A stretch of 64,000 nt of DNA. It comes from CAWKPF01 sp963851415 (lineage in GTDB: Bacteria; Acidobacteriota; Thermoanaerobaculia; Multivoradales; Multivoraceae). The DNA lies in NCBI GenBank assembly GCA_963851415.1, contig CAWKPF010000003.1, forward strand, positions 496,001-560,000. The letters are read 5' to 3'. Made by a program: the position numbers and the translations under genes. Below are positions 9,435-17,507 of the stretch, in pieces. Under the pieces are notes generated by a model. The model had not been told where the DNA came from, ran no database searches, and saw only the letters and a list, made by a program, of their open reading frames with translations. Positions within the stretch are counted from its first letter, which is position 1. The number at the start of each line of letters is the position of its first letter.

Positions 9435-11291
9435 TCAGTGAGTGAGCTCGTCGATATCTCCTGTCGCGGCGCCGCCCATCGGCGGATGGTGGGTAGAGAC
9501 TGCGATCTGTTGGCGAACGATCCGCAGCAGTCCCTCCAGCGTGAAGGGCTTGGGAAGGAGCTCGACCCCTCCGCCGAGACTGGGGCGCTCTTCGCCGAAG
9601 TGGCCGCTCGCCAGGATGATGGGCACCTCCGGATGCTCCTCGTGCACCTGCTGGATGACCTGTTTTCCGTCCATGCGAGGCATGCTCAGGTCGAGCAGGA
9701 GCAGTGCGACCTCGGCGGCTCGCTCGCGGTAGATCTCGATGGCTTCCTGACCGTCGTTGGCCTCGAGCACCTGATAGCCGTGCCCGGTGAGCGCCCGCTT
9801 GATCAGCTTCCTCAGGGCCGCCTCGTCATCGGCGATCAGGATGAGCTGCGATGAGGAGGCCGGGGCCTCGCCCGTCTGCGCCTCCGGGTCCGGGTCCGCT
9901 TCGACGCCCGGGAGGACGATCTCGAAGCGGCTACCCCGACCGGGAACTGAATCGACCTCGATCCATCCGCCGTGAGACTGCACCAGGCTGTGGACGATGG
10001 ACAGGCCCAGTCCCGTGCCCTGGCCCTGTGGCTTGGTGCTGAAGAAGGGATCGAAGATCCGCTCGACGGTCTCCGATCCCATGCCGACGCCGTCGTCCTC
10101 CACGATGAGGCTCAGAAACCCTGCGGGCGATTCGCTCGCGGTGGCGAGCTCGATCTCGGCGGTCGATGGAGGGAGCTCTGGCTGCAGGTTCTTCGCACGG
10201 ACCCGGAGCGTGCCTTCACCGCTCACTGCATCGCGCGCGTTGAGCAGAAGGTTGAGGAGCAGCTGGTGCAGCTGGGCGACGTCGCCCTCGATCCGGAGGA
10301 GATCGGGATCGACATCGAGCTCGAGCTCCAGGGTTTCTGGCGACGATCCGCGGACCACCTCGGCGACGTCCTCGATGATCTGCGTCATGTCGACGACCTG
10401 GGTGCGCATCGGGGCGCGGCGGGAAAAGGTGAGCAGGCTGCGGGTGACCTTTGCGCAGTGGTCCGCTGCGGTCTCGAGATCGTGCAGGGCTCCGGCAATC
10501 GTGCTCGGGTCGCCCGTCGACGCGCGCACCAGCGCCAGGTTGCCGAAGATCGCGGTCAGCTGGTTGTTGAAGTCGTGAGCGACGCCGCCGGCCAGCGTGC
10601 CGATGGTCTCCATTCGCTGGGCGTGCCGCAGCTCGGCTTCGAGCCGACGTTCTTCGGTGCGATCGCGCACGACCGAGACCCGACCGAGGTGGGAGCCGTC
10701 CGGGGAGACGATCGGAGCCGAATAGCAGGTCAGGGTCCTGGCCTCCGGCTCGACGAGCTCGATCTCGAGGTCTTCGATGACCGCCATCGGATCGGCCTCG
10801 ATTCGGTTCAGCTCCGTTCCGGCTCGGGGACTCGACTCGACTCGGGCGCGCAGAACCTGCAGCAGCTCCGAGGTCGGTCTTCCCTGCCACCCAGAGGCAT
10901 CGTCGAGGGCGAACAGCTCGGCGAAGGGACCGCTCATGTGCAGTACCGCGCCGTCTCTTCCCCCCAGCAGCATGCCGTCGGGCGAGGACTCGAGAGTCGC
11001 GAGGAGCGTGCGATGCTGGTCATCGAGGCGTCGTTGCTGGATCTCGCGCTGACGCAGGAGCTCCAGCGCACCGATCAGAATCAGCGCCGTCGCCACGCCC
11101 AGAGCGATTCGGATGCCCGGCTGCGCAAGGGGAACGGCCTGGCCCAGAACCAGGATGGCCAGCCACAGGCCGGTCCAGCTCCATCCCAGGAGGCGAAAGA
11201 CCCCACGATCTCTGGTGGCTCGATGGAGAAACAAGAGGCCGGCGACCAGGGCCGCGCCGGCGGGGAGGATCAGCAATGGGTGGACATCCAT
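9435..11291 (-). CDS. Hybrid sensor histidine kinase with N-terminal TM, PAS and receiver
   Basis: A 618-residue membrane kinase. Three hydrophobic helices occupy residues 1-80 and are followed by a charged linker, then a PAS domain (about 95-210, TLLATLESSPDGMLLGGRDG). The HisKA domain has His239 in GGVAHDFNNQL, and the ATPase domain carries GTGLGLSIVHSLVQSHGG. The receiver (about 485-600) has Asp534 in LLDLSMPRMDG and a KPF Lys near its end. No response regulator gene is adjacent. Its promoter region contains an AT-rich island with a 17-bp motif that recurs in the ion-channel/GAF promoter region near 50.09 kb. Confidence 0.92.
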   Translation of the reverse strand: MDVHPLLILPAGAALVAGLLFLHRATRDRGVFRLLGWSWTGLWLAILVLGQAVPLAQPGIRIALGVATALILIGALELLRQREIQQRRLDDQHRTLLATLESSPDGMLLGGRDGAVLHMSGPFAELFALDDASGWQGRPTSELLQVLRARVESSPRAGTELNRIEADPMAVIEDLEIELVEPEARTLTCYSAPIVSPDGSHLGRVSVVRDRTEERRLEAELRHAQRMETIGTLAGGVAHDFNNQLTAIFGNLALVRASTGDPSTIAGALHDLETAADHCAKVTRSLLTFSRRAPMRTQVVDMTQIIEDVAEVVRGSSPETLELELDVDPDLLRIEGDVAQLHQLLLNLLLNARDAVSGEGTLRVRAKNLQPELPPSTAEIELATASESPAGFLSLIVEDDGVGMGSETVERIFDPFFSTKPQGQGTGLGLSIVHSLVQSHGGWIEVDSVPGRGSRFEIVLPGVEADPDPEAQTGEAPASSSQLILIADDEAALRKLIKRALTGHGYQVLEANDGQEAIEIYRERAAEVALLLLDLSMPRMDGKQVIQQVHEEHPEVPIILASGHFGEERPSLGGGVELLPKPFTLEGLLRIVRQQIAVSTHHPPMGGAATGDIDELTH

Positions 11292-11337
11292 GGAGAGACT
11301 CTCGGGTGAGTGCAGTGCCTACACGGACATTTTAATA

Positions 11338-11354
11338 GAAATACTAGTTATTTA
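11338..11354 (-). promoter_or_regulatory. 17-bp AT-rich motif, copy 1 (upstream of hybrid kinase)
   Basis: Read on the minus strand the site is TAAATAACTAGTATTTC, within an AT-rich island (11331-11370) in otherwise GC-rich DNA. It matches a second copy at 50083-50099 at 16 of 17 positions. The centre is an imperfect inverted repeat, AAATA-N5-TATTT. It lies about 46 bp before the hybrid kinase start codon. It could be an operator or a promoter for an alternative sigma factor. Confidence 0.5.
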
Positions 11355-11475
11355 ACAGATGCTATTTATCATGGTCCGTGCGAGGGGGCTCCGGCTCCGG
11401 AGAGTCGTCGGTTCGAGGGGCCCTCTGCGCTCTCCCCAGCGGCGTCTGGGAGCGAGTCGCGAATCCGGGAGGGAA

Positions 11476-12438
11476 TCAGCGCATCGACTCGGCGAACTGG
11501 CGCAGAGCGCCGAGCACCTCGGCATTCTCGAACTCGACGCCCATCCCCGAGATCAGGTTGGGCTCGCCCGAGCCGCATTGCGCCTCGTGGATGTGAACCA
11601 CCTGAGCCCGGACCCGCAGCACCGTCTCCGATTCGGGGAGGTGGAGCTCGAGCTCCACCTCGCTATCGAGCTCTGCCGGATGCGCCGTGGAGACGAAGAG
11701 GCCGCCGAAGCGCAGGTCTCGATCCCAGCTGCTCAGGAAGACGGAGAGACTGGGGAAGCTCACCGGATAGCGCATGATGGTCGCCGGAGGGCCCGGAGTC
11801 TTCTTTCGAGTCTCCCGCTCCTGGCGATCGGGCCAGGTCTCCGTGCGATAGGCGCGACTGCGCGATCCGCGCGCGCGTTTGGCCGGCTTCTCGGCGATCA
11901 ACGTCGCGCTGCCCGCGGCGTCGGACTTCGACTCCGAGACCGCGTCGCTGCCGGCGGGGCGCGCACTGGCTGCGGGTGTGGCTGGCCGAGGGGAGGGCGA
12001 GCTTCGTTGTCCCGGGCCCGGTCCTGTGGGCCGAGGTGGGGTCTGCGTCGTGCCCAGCGCCTGGTCGAGAAGTGAGCGGTCGATTTCCTTCGTCGCGAGG
12101 GGAGAGGGAGCGGTCTTGGGAAGCAGATCGTTCAACAACTCGCGTACGCCCAGGAAGCGCACACCCATCCCCGAGGCCTTGATGCCCTTGGCCTGAAGCT
12201 CCCGCGGAACCGGGACGCTGCGGGCGACCACCGCCTCGAGAAAGAAGCCTCGTGCGCCTTCGGGGCCGACCTCGAGCTGGATCCGGGTGCCGGGCTTGAG
12301 CGGCTTCGGAGTGAGCACGAAGGCTCCTCCCTCGGAGAGGTCCTTGGTATACCCGATCTTCTCCTTGTCGAACTGACCGGTGGGCCAGTAGCGAACCTGA
12401 ATGCGGCGGGAGAAGCGATCGTGTTTGCGGCGGTCCAT
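11476..12438 (-). CDS. Protein with two PilZ domains
   Basis: A 320-residue protein with a PilZ-like domain at each end. The N-terminal domain (about 1-95) has the R-rich c-di-GMP switch MDRRKHDRFSRR and the strand motif DLSEGGAF (pattern RxxxR and DxSxxG). A low-complexity Pro/Ser/Ala linker covers residues 130-200. The C-terminal domain (215-320) has a degenerate DLRFGGLFV in place of DxSxxG and ends in GMGVEFENAEVLGALRQF. It is probably a cytoplasmic c-di-GMP effector, with the first domain the better candidate for binding. I start at the ATG at 12438 because the frame further upstream runs antisense through the luciferase-like gene. Confidence 0.85.
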   Translation of the reverse strand: MDRRKHDRFSRRIQVRYWPTGQFDKEKIGYTKDLSEGGAFVLTPKPLKPGTRIQLEVGPEGARGFFLEAVVARSVPVPRELQAKGIKASGMGVRFLGVRELLNDLLPKTAPSPLATKEIDRSLLDQALGTTQTPPRPTGPGPGQRSSPSPRPATPAASARPAGSDAVSESKSDAAGSATLIAEKPAKRARGSRSRAYRTETWPDRQERETRKKTPGPPATIMRYPVSFPSLSVFLSSWDRDLRFGGLFVSTAHPAELDSEVELELHLPESETVLRVRAQVVHIHEAQCGSGEPNLISGMGVEFENAEVLGALRQFAESMR

Positions 12439-12481
12439 GATGGGTCGAGGTGGACGTGCCTGGGTAGTGACCTGGCACGGC

Positions 12482-12531
12482 AAAGAATAACAAGAAAATT
12501 GTCTTTTGAGAGATTTTCTTCCGGCCGGACG
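12482..12531. promoter_or_regulatory. AT-rich intergenic block between PilZ and luciferase-like genes
   Basis: A 50-bp AT-rich stretch inside the 222-bp divergent gap. It contains AATAACAAG at 12486-12494, which resembles the core (AATAACNAG) of the 17-bp motif seen at 11.35 and 50.09 kb. It probably holds the PilZ-gene promoter; no clear -35/-10 pair is assignable. Confidence 0.35.
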
Positions 12532-12660
12532 GGGGTCTCGATTTCTCTGCCGATGAGGGAGCAGGATGTCCGCCGCTCGGGGTAGATTCGGGGGCATGGC
12601 ACATCGAGCCGCCCACCCAGCCTGGGCTTCTCCCCCTGCGGTCTCGTTCCCGGGCACGCC

Positions 12661-13701
12661 ATGAAGGTCGGCGTGCTCCAGTTCTTCTCGTGGCCCGATC
12701 GACGGATCCCGGTGGAGGAGGTGTACCGGCGGGCGATGCAGCGCATCGAGGTGATGGATCGCACCGGCTACGACGCGGTCTGGCTGGCAGAGCATCACTT
12801 CAGCTCGTTCTCGGTTTGCCCCTCGATCCACCTGGTCGGGGCCCATGTCGCCGCTCGGACCGAGAGGTTGAGAATCGGCACGGGGATCTCGCTGGCACCG
12901 TTCTACAACCCGCTCCGACTGGCGGAAGAGGTGGCCCTGCTCGACGTGCTGTCCGGGGGGCGCGTCAATTGGGGTGTCGGGCGTGGCTATCAGTCCGGTG
13001 AGTTCGAGGCCTTTGGCGTGGATCCGAACGACAGCTACGCGTTGTTCCGCGAGAATCTCGAGATCGTGCTCGCAGCCTGGACCCACGAGCGCTTGGATTT
13101 CGAGGGGCGTTTCGCGACCTATCGCGGGGTCGAGGTGCTGCCGAAGCCGACCCAGACGCCACACCCACCCGTGTGGCTCGCGGCCTCCTCGCCGGAGGCG
13201 ATCGGTTGGGCGGGAGAGCAGGGCTTCTCGATCATGTTCGATCCCCACTCGCCCCATCCCCGCATCGCGGAGAAACGAGAGCTCTATCGGGAGGCGCTCG
13301 AACGCCAGGGACATTCCATCCAGGGGCGGGATCTGCCCATGGCCCGTCTGCTGGCGGTCGCAGAAACCGAGTCCGAGGCCGAGGCGATCGCTCGGGCAGG
13401 GGCCGAGTGGACGGTGGGGTCGCACCAGAAGAAGGGACTCTCGGCGGCCCCCGTCCAGAGCGCCGCGAACCAGAAGAGGCCCGAGTTGGCGCTCGGGGGG
13501 ATCTTCTCGGACGGTGCCGTCGAGCGCTACCTGAACGAGACGATTCTCTGGGGGACTCCGGCCAGGGTCCTCGACGAGATTGCCCGCCTCGAGGACGAGT
13601 TGTTCCTGAACTACCTGCTGCTTGCGCCCCTCAGTCATTCGTCTTTCGAGCTGTTCACCGAGCGCGTACTGCCGCATTTGTCCGTCGGAGCGACCGCGTG
13701 A
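12661..13701 (+). CDS. LLM-class flavin-dependent oxidoreductase (luciferase-like)
   Basis: A 346-residue luciferase-like monooxygenase with a TIM-barrel fold using reduced FMN. It has the family segments GYDAVWLAEHHFSSF near residue 40, RIGTGISLAPFYNPLRLAEE near residue 80, and GGRVNWGVGRGYQSGEFEAFG near residues 100-120. The length fits alkanal or alkane monooxygenase-like members, but the substrate cannot be read from sequence. Its TGA overlaps the GTG of the selenoprotein-like redoxin gene (GTGA), so the two are translationally coupled. Confidence 0.9.
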   Translation: MKVGVLQFFSWPDRRIPVEEVYRRAMQRIEVMDRTGYDAVWLAEHHFSSFSVCPSIHLVGAHVAARTERLRIGTGISLAPFYNPLRLAEEVALLDVLSGGRVNWGVGRGYQSGEFEAFGVDPNDSYALFRENLEIVLAAWTHERLDFEGRFATYRGVEVLPKPTQTPHPPVWLAASSPEAIGWAGEQGFSIMFDPHSPHPRIAEKRELYREALERQGHSIQGRDLPMARLLAVAETESEAEAIARAGAEWTVGSHQKKGLSAAPVQSAANQKRPELALGGIFSDGAVERYLNETILWGTPARVLDEIARLEDELFLNYLLLAPLSHSSFELFTERVLPHLSVGATA

Positions 13702-14759
13702 ATCGGCTGCGCAGGGTCCTCGTGCCGGGGGTTCTCGGGTTGTCGCTCGCGGCCGGGGCTCTGGGGGTGCCGGCTCGGGCTTCGGGCGTCACCCGGCAGG
13801 AGGTCACCGAGACGGAGGCGCTCGCGCGAGTCCAGCAGGTGGTGCGCTCGGCTCAGTCCTCGCTGGCTCGGTACCGGCGCGCCGGAGGCGAGGCGGGGGG
13901 GAAGGACCATCCGGGCGCCGAGTGGGCGCAGCGAGTCTGGGCGATGCGCGACCAATCTCCTGGCGAGGCTTCGGCAGTGGCCGCGGCCGAGGCGTTGCGG
14001 CTCTGGGGCCAGGCAGGGCGGTGGCAGGAAGTGGCGACGCGGGTGCGGGGCCTCGAGATCGACGATGGTGCCTGGCGCAGGGTCTTCCTGGTGCTCGAGG
14101 ATCAGTCGCGGACCACAGGCGATTCCTCGTTGCTCCGAGAGCAGGGGGATCGCGCCCTGGCGGCCTGGCCCGACGCCGATCGCAGGGCCGGGCTGCACTC
14201 CCTGCTCGGACGAGTCGCGCAGTCCGCGGGAGACCTGGTCGCCGCACGAGGTCACTACGATGCCGTCCGGTCGGAGGCACCGGGATCCGAGCTCGCTGCT
14301 GAAGCCGAGGGGCACCTCTACGAGCTCACCGAGCTGCAGCCCGGTCAACCGGCTCCTTCCTTCGAGGGGACCGCGCGGGACGGCAGCACCGTGTCTCTGG
14401 AGGCTCTGCGCGGACACCCGGTGTTGATTCTCTTCTGGGCGAGCTGGTGAAGCACCTGTGTCGGGGAGTTGCCCCGGCTCGCCGAGATCGAGCATGGCTA
14501 TCGAGAGGCCGGTGAGACGGTCCACTTCATCGGCGTGTCCATTGACCAGGACCTGGAGCGGCTCGACCGGATGCTGGAGGCGAAAGCGGTGCCATGGCCG
14601 ACCTTGTGTGATGGTGTTGGCGGCGCCGGTGAGATCCCGAAGCGCTACCACGTGACCGCAACGCCGACGCTGTGGTTGATCGACGCGGCGGGACGCATCG
14701 TGCTCGAATCGCGTTCGGTCGACGAGGTCGAGGAACGCCTCGCGGAGTTGGTGCACTGA
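13698..14759 (+). CDS. Exported TlpA-like thiol-disulfide oxidoreductase, probable selenoprotein (Sec251)
   Basis: Reading the in-frame TGA at 14448-14450 as selenocysteine gives a 353-residue protein. Residues 1-30 form a signal peptide (VLVPGVLGLSLAAGALGVPA). Residues 35-205 are helical and TPR-like. A redoxin/TlpA domain (213-353) begins with LQPGQPAPSFEGTARDG. The active site is LFWASW-U251-S-T-C254-VGELPRL, so the TGA replaces exactly the first Cys of a WCxxC motif. The fold continues in frame with FIGVSIDQDLERL, the cis-Pro motif TATPTLWLID and a normal C-terminus. The start GTG overlaps the upstream stop. A SECIS-like hairpin follows the TGA. Conventional annotation would split this into a 250-residue truncated protein and a 97-residue fragment. 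The alternative is a point mutation or sequencing error of TGC/TGT to TGA. The likely role is periplasmic disulfide reduction or isomerisation, or peroxide reduction. Confidence 0.85.
14448..14478 (+). promoter_or_regulatory. Candidate bacterial SECIS element with UGA codon
   Basis: The UGA is at 14448-14450. A perfect 7-bp stem (one U-G pair) forms between GUCGGGG at 14460-14466 and CCCCGGC at 14472-14478, with the loop AGUUG at 14467-14471. The loop begins 16 nt after the UGA and has a G among its first two bases, which meets the published criteria for bacterial SECIS elements: spacing about 16-37 nt, loop 3-14 nt. The hairpin is also coding, which is normal in bacteria. It lacks the bulged U of the E. 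coli fdhF element. Confidence 0.65.
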
Positions 14760-16270
14760 GGTCCGTCCTGCGTCGTCTCGGCCCGAGCCTTCTCGCCTGG
14801 GCGTTGTTGGCCGTCTTCTCCGGCTGCTCGCCGCGGGAAGCGCCTGTTCCGGCAGTCCGGCCCCCCAACGTCGTCCTCGTCTGGGTCGACGATCTCGGTG
14901 CTCTCGATACCCGTGTCTACGGCAGTGTGCTCTACGACACGCCGGCAGTCGACCGACTGGCGGGGGAAGGAGCTCGTTTCACGCAGTTCTATTCCGCGAG
15001 TCCCGTGTGCTCGCCCACCCGCGCCAGTCTGATGACCGGGAAACACCCGGCTCGGGTGCGCATCACCAACTGGATCGGGGGAGAGCAGAGGGGAAGACTG
15101 ATCCAGGCCGACTACGAGCGCAGCCTCCCGCTCGCGGAGCTCACGGTGGGGGAGGCCTTTCAGCAGGCGGGCTACGCCACCGCCTACCTGGGGAAGTGGC
15201 ATCTCGGTGCTCGAGGCTCCCTACCCGAGGACCAGGGGTTCGAGTTCTCCAGGGCGGTGAACGAAGCGGGACAGCCTGCCAGCTACTTCTGGCCCTATCG
15301 CGACGATCCCCCATCGGTGTGGGACGTTCCGGATCTCGACTCCGGACCTGGGCGCTCGGGGGAGTACCTGACCGATCGTCTGACCGACGAGGCGGTCGTG
15401 TACCTGGAGCAGCACCTGGAGCGCGAGCCGGACCGACCCTTCTTCCTGGTGCTTTCCCACTACGCGGTGCACACGCCGATCGAGGCTCCGCCGGACTCGG
15501 TGGCCCATTGGCAAGCGAGGATCGACGCGTTGCCGAGGGCTGGGGGGCCCGGCTCGCGCTCGGAGAGCGGGTGGGGGACGACCGCTCTGCGCCAGGACGA
15601 CGCGACCTACGCCGCCATGGTGTCGGCGGTCGATCGCAGTGTCGAGCGGCTCATGGCTTCGCTCGAGGCGTTCTCTGTCGCCGAGCGCACGATCGTCGTC
15701 CTGGTGTCCGACAACGGAGGGCTGAGCACTCTGGGTGGGGAGCGGTCGAACGCTCCGACGTCGAACGAGCCCCTGCGAGCCGGAAAGGGATGGCTGTACG
15801 AAGGTGGGGTGCGCATCCCGATGCTGGTGCGTTGGCCCGGTCACATCGCCCCGGGGATCGAGCTCGACGTGCCGGCCACGACCACCGACATCTATCCCAC
15901 CCTGCTGGAACTGGCAGGGCTCGCTGCTCGGCCCGAGCAGCACGCCGACGGACTCAGTCTCGCGGGGGTGCTCCGCGGCGGGGCTCCGCCGGTTCGAGAG
16001 GCGTTGTTCTGGCACTTTCCGCACTATCACGGCTCGGGCAACCGCCCGTCGAGCTCGATCCGCGAGACTCGGGGGCTGAAGCTGATCGAGTGGCTGGAGG
16101 ACGGACGGATCGAGCTCTACGACCTGACCTCCGACCCGTCCGAGAGCTTCGATCTGTCGACGCAGCGCCCTGAAGATGCGGCGCGGCTGCGCGCCCGGCT
16201 GGCGGCGCTGCGAGCCGGCGTCGATGCTCGGATGCCGATTCCCGATCCGGAGTGGCCCGATCTGAAGTGA
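14756..16270 (+). CDS. Lipoprotein sulfatase (formylglycine type)
   Basis: A sulfatase of about 504 residues that would hydrolyse sulfate esters outside the cytoplasm. The N-terminus has a hydrophobic segment ending in LLAVFSGC, a likely lipobox. The metal ligands start with VWVDDLG. The formylglycine site VCSPTRASLMTGKHPAR has Cys85 in the C-x-P-x-R context, so it needs FGE or anSME activation. LGKWHLG and VLVSDNGGLS supply further active-site residues. The start is uncertain: no ATG or GTG fits near the signal peptide, so I take the CTG at 14756, which overlaps the preceding stop as CTGA; a second CTG at 14768 is possible. It is directly downstream of the Sec redoxin. Confidence 0.88.
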   Translation: MRSVLRRLGPSLLAWALLAVFSGCSPREAPVPAVRPPNVVLVWVDDLGALDTRVYGSVLYDTPAVDRLAGEGARFTQFYSASPVCSPTRASLMTGKHPARVRITNWIGGEQRGRLIQADYERSLPLAELTVGEAFQQAGYATAYLGKWHLGARGSLPEDQGFEFSRAVNEAGQPASYFWPYRDDPPSVWDVPDLDSGPGRSGEYLTDRLTDEAVVYLEQHLEREPDRPFFLVLSHYAVHTPIEAPPDSVAHWQARIDALPRAGGPGSRSESGWGTTALRQDDATYAAMVSAVDRSVERLMASLEAFSVAERTIVVLVSDNGGLSTLGGERSNAPTSNEPLRAGKGWLYEGGVRIPMLVRWPGHIAPGIELDVPATTTDIYPTLLELAGLAARPEQHADGLSLAGVLRGGAPPVREALFWHFPHYHGSGNRPSSSIRETRGLKLIEWLEDGRIELYDLTSDPSESFDLSTQRPEDAARLRARLAALRAGVDARMPIPDPEWPDLK

Positions 16271-16286
16271 CTCAGACCGGAGTGAC

Positions 16287-17489
16287 TCAGACCGCGCTCG
16301 GCACGGCCTCGCGCGACGGGGCCTTCTCCGAGGACCGCGACTCACCACTCGAGAAGCCGGGCAGCGATTCGTAGCGCCCGACGTGCCAGTCAGCGTCTCC
16401 GAACAGCCCGTTGAGCACCCTCAGCCGCTTGAAGAACAGGCCGATGTCATGCTCGTCGGTAATCCCGATTCCGCCGTGAAGCTGGATCGCGTTCTTCTGG
16501 ACGAACCAACCGCCCTGGGCGAGTTGGACCTTGGCCGCGGAGATCAGTCGCTGGCGCTCTTCCGGGTCTTCGGCGTCGGCCTTGATCGCGGCCAGGATCA
16601 TGGTTCCCTTGCACAGCTCCGTTTCGGCGAACATCTCGGCCGCGTCGTGCTGAAGCGCCTGGAAGCTGCCGATCTTGGTGCCGAACTGCTCGCGCTGCTT
16701 GAGGTATTCGACGGTGCGTTCGAACATCTCCTGCACCTGCCCGAGTCCCTCGGCGCAGGCCGCCGCGGCGCCTCGATCCAGGGCCCACTCGAGGTGCTCG
16801 ATGGCGCCACCCTCGGTGCCGAGAAGTGCGTTGGAGCTCACCTCGACGCCGTCGAAGCGCAACACCGCGGTGCGCTGTCCGTCCATCCCGTTGACCGTCG
16901 TGCGACTGAGGCCGTCAGCGTCACCCGGAACGGTGAACAGACTCAGTCCCTCGCGGTCGAGCTGGTCGCCGGCGGTGCGCGCCACCACCAGGATCGTGTC
17001 GGCGGCGTGGCCGTTCAGCACCCAGACCTTCTCGCCGTCGATCTTCCAGCCGTCGCCACTCTTGGTGGCCCTGGTCAGGCAGTCTTCGGGCTCGTAGCGA
17101 CTCTGCCGCTCGCTGTAGGCCAGCGCCAGGGAGATATCGCCTTCGATCATGGGTACGAGCAGCTCTTTCTGCTGCTCTTCGGTACCGAGGCGCTCGAGCA
17201 GTCCCCCGGCCAGCACGACCGAGGGGATGAAGGGCTCGGGCACCAGGCCGCGGCCGAGCTGCTCGAGGATCAAGGCCATGTCGACGAACTCCCCGTCGAT
17301 GCCACCCAGGGCTTCGGGGAAGGCAATGCCGAGCCATCCCTGGTCACCCATCTTCTTCCAGACAGCGGTATCCCATCCGCGCTCGGTCTTGCGGGTGGCA
17401 CGGAAACGCTCCACCGGTGACTCGTCTTTGACGAAGGTCGCGACAGAGTCGACGATCATCTTCTGCTCGGGTTTCAGATCGAAATTCAT
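16287..17489 (-). CDS. Acyl-CoA dehydrogenase, second of a pair
   Basis: A 400-residue flavoprotein of the acyl-CoA dehydrogenase family (alpha,beta-dehydrogenation of acyl-CoA, electrons to ETF). The N-terminal helical domain begins MNFDLKPEQKMIVDSVATF. The middle beta domain is less canonical than in its partner (CLTRATKSGDGWKIDGEKVW). The C-terminal helices contain FQALQHDAAEMFAETELCK and the typical QLHGGIGITDEHDIGLFFKR. It has a good AGGAG ribosome site and starts 18 bp after the partner gene ends, so they form an operon. Adjacent pairs of this kind are known to form alpha2beta2 heterotetramers acting on bulky acyl-CoAs such as steroid side chains; this is inference here. Confidence 0.92.
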   Translation of the reverse strand: MNFDLKPEQKMIVDSVATFVKDESPVERFRATRKTERGWDTAVWKKMGDQGWLGIAFPEALGGIDGEFVDMALILEQLGRGLVPEPFIPSVVLAGGLLERLGTEEQQKELLVPMIEGDISLALAYSERQSRYEPEDCLTRATKSGDGWKIDGEKVWVLNGHAADTILVVARTAGDQLDREGLSLFTVPGDADGLSRTTVNGMDGQRTAVLRFDGVEVSSNALLGTEGGAIEHLEWALDRGAAAACAEGLGQVQEMFERTVEYLKQREQFGTKIGSFQALQHDAAEMFAETELCKGTMILAAIKADAEDPEERQRLISAAKVQLAQGGWFVQKNAIQLHGGIGITDEHDIGLFFKRLRVLNGLFGDADWHVGRYESLPGFSSGESRSSEKAPSREAVPSAV

Positions 17490-17507
17490 GGCGGCTCTCC
17501 TGGTCGC

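Noticed and set aside
11331..11372. AT-rich islands as remnants of mobile elements
   Set aside because: They are only 30-60 bp, always upstream of genes, with no terminal repeats, target duplications or transposase fragments.
12472..12490. TGGCACGGCAA as a sigma-54 promoter
   Set aside because: The -24 element is acceptable, but the -12 TTGC at the required spacing is missing.
12439..13677. A minus-strand extension of the PilZ frame
   Set aside because: It runs antisense through the luciferase-like gene and has no domain content.
14448..14450. TGA in the redoxin gene as a real stop or frameshifted pseudogene
   Set aside because: The stop falls exactly on the catalytic Cys position, no frame change is needed, the fold and codon usage continue on both sides, and a SECIS-like hairpin follows. 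A base-calling error cannot be excluded, but it would have to hit this one codon.
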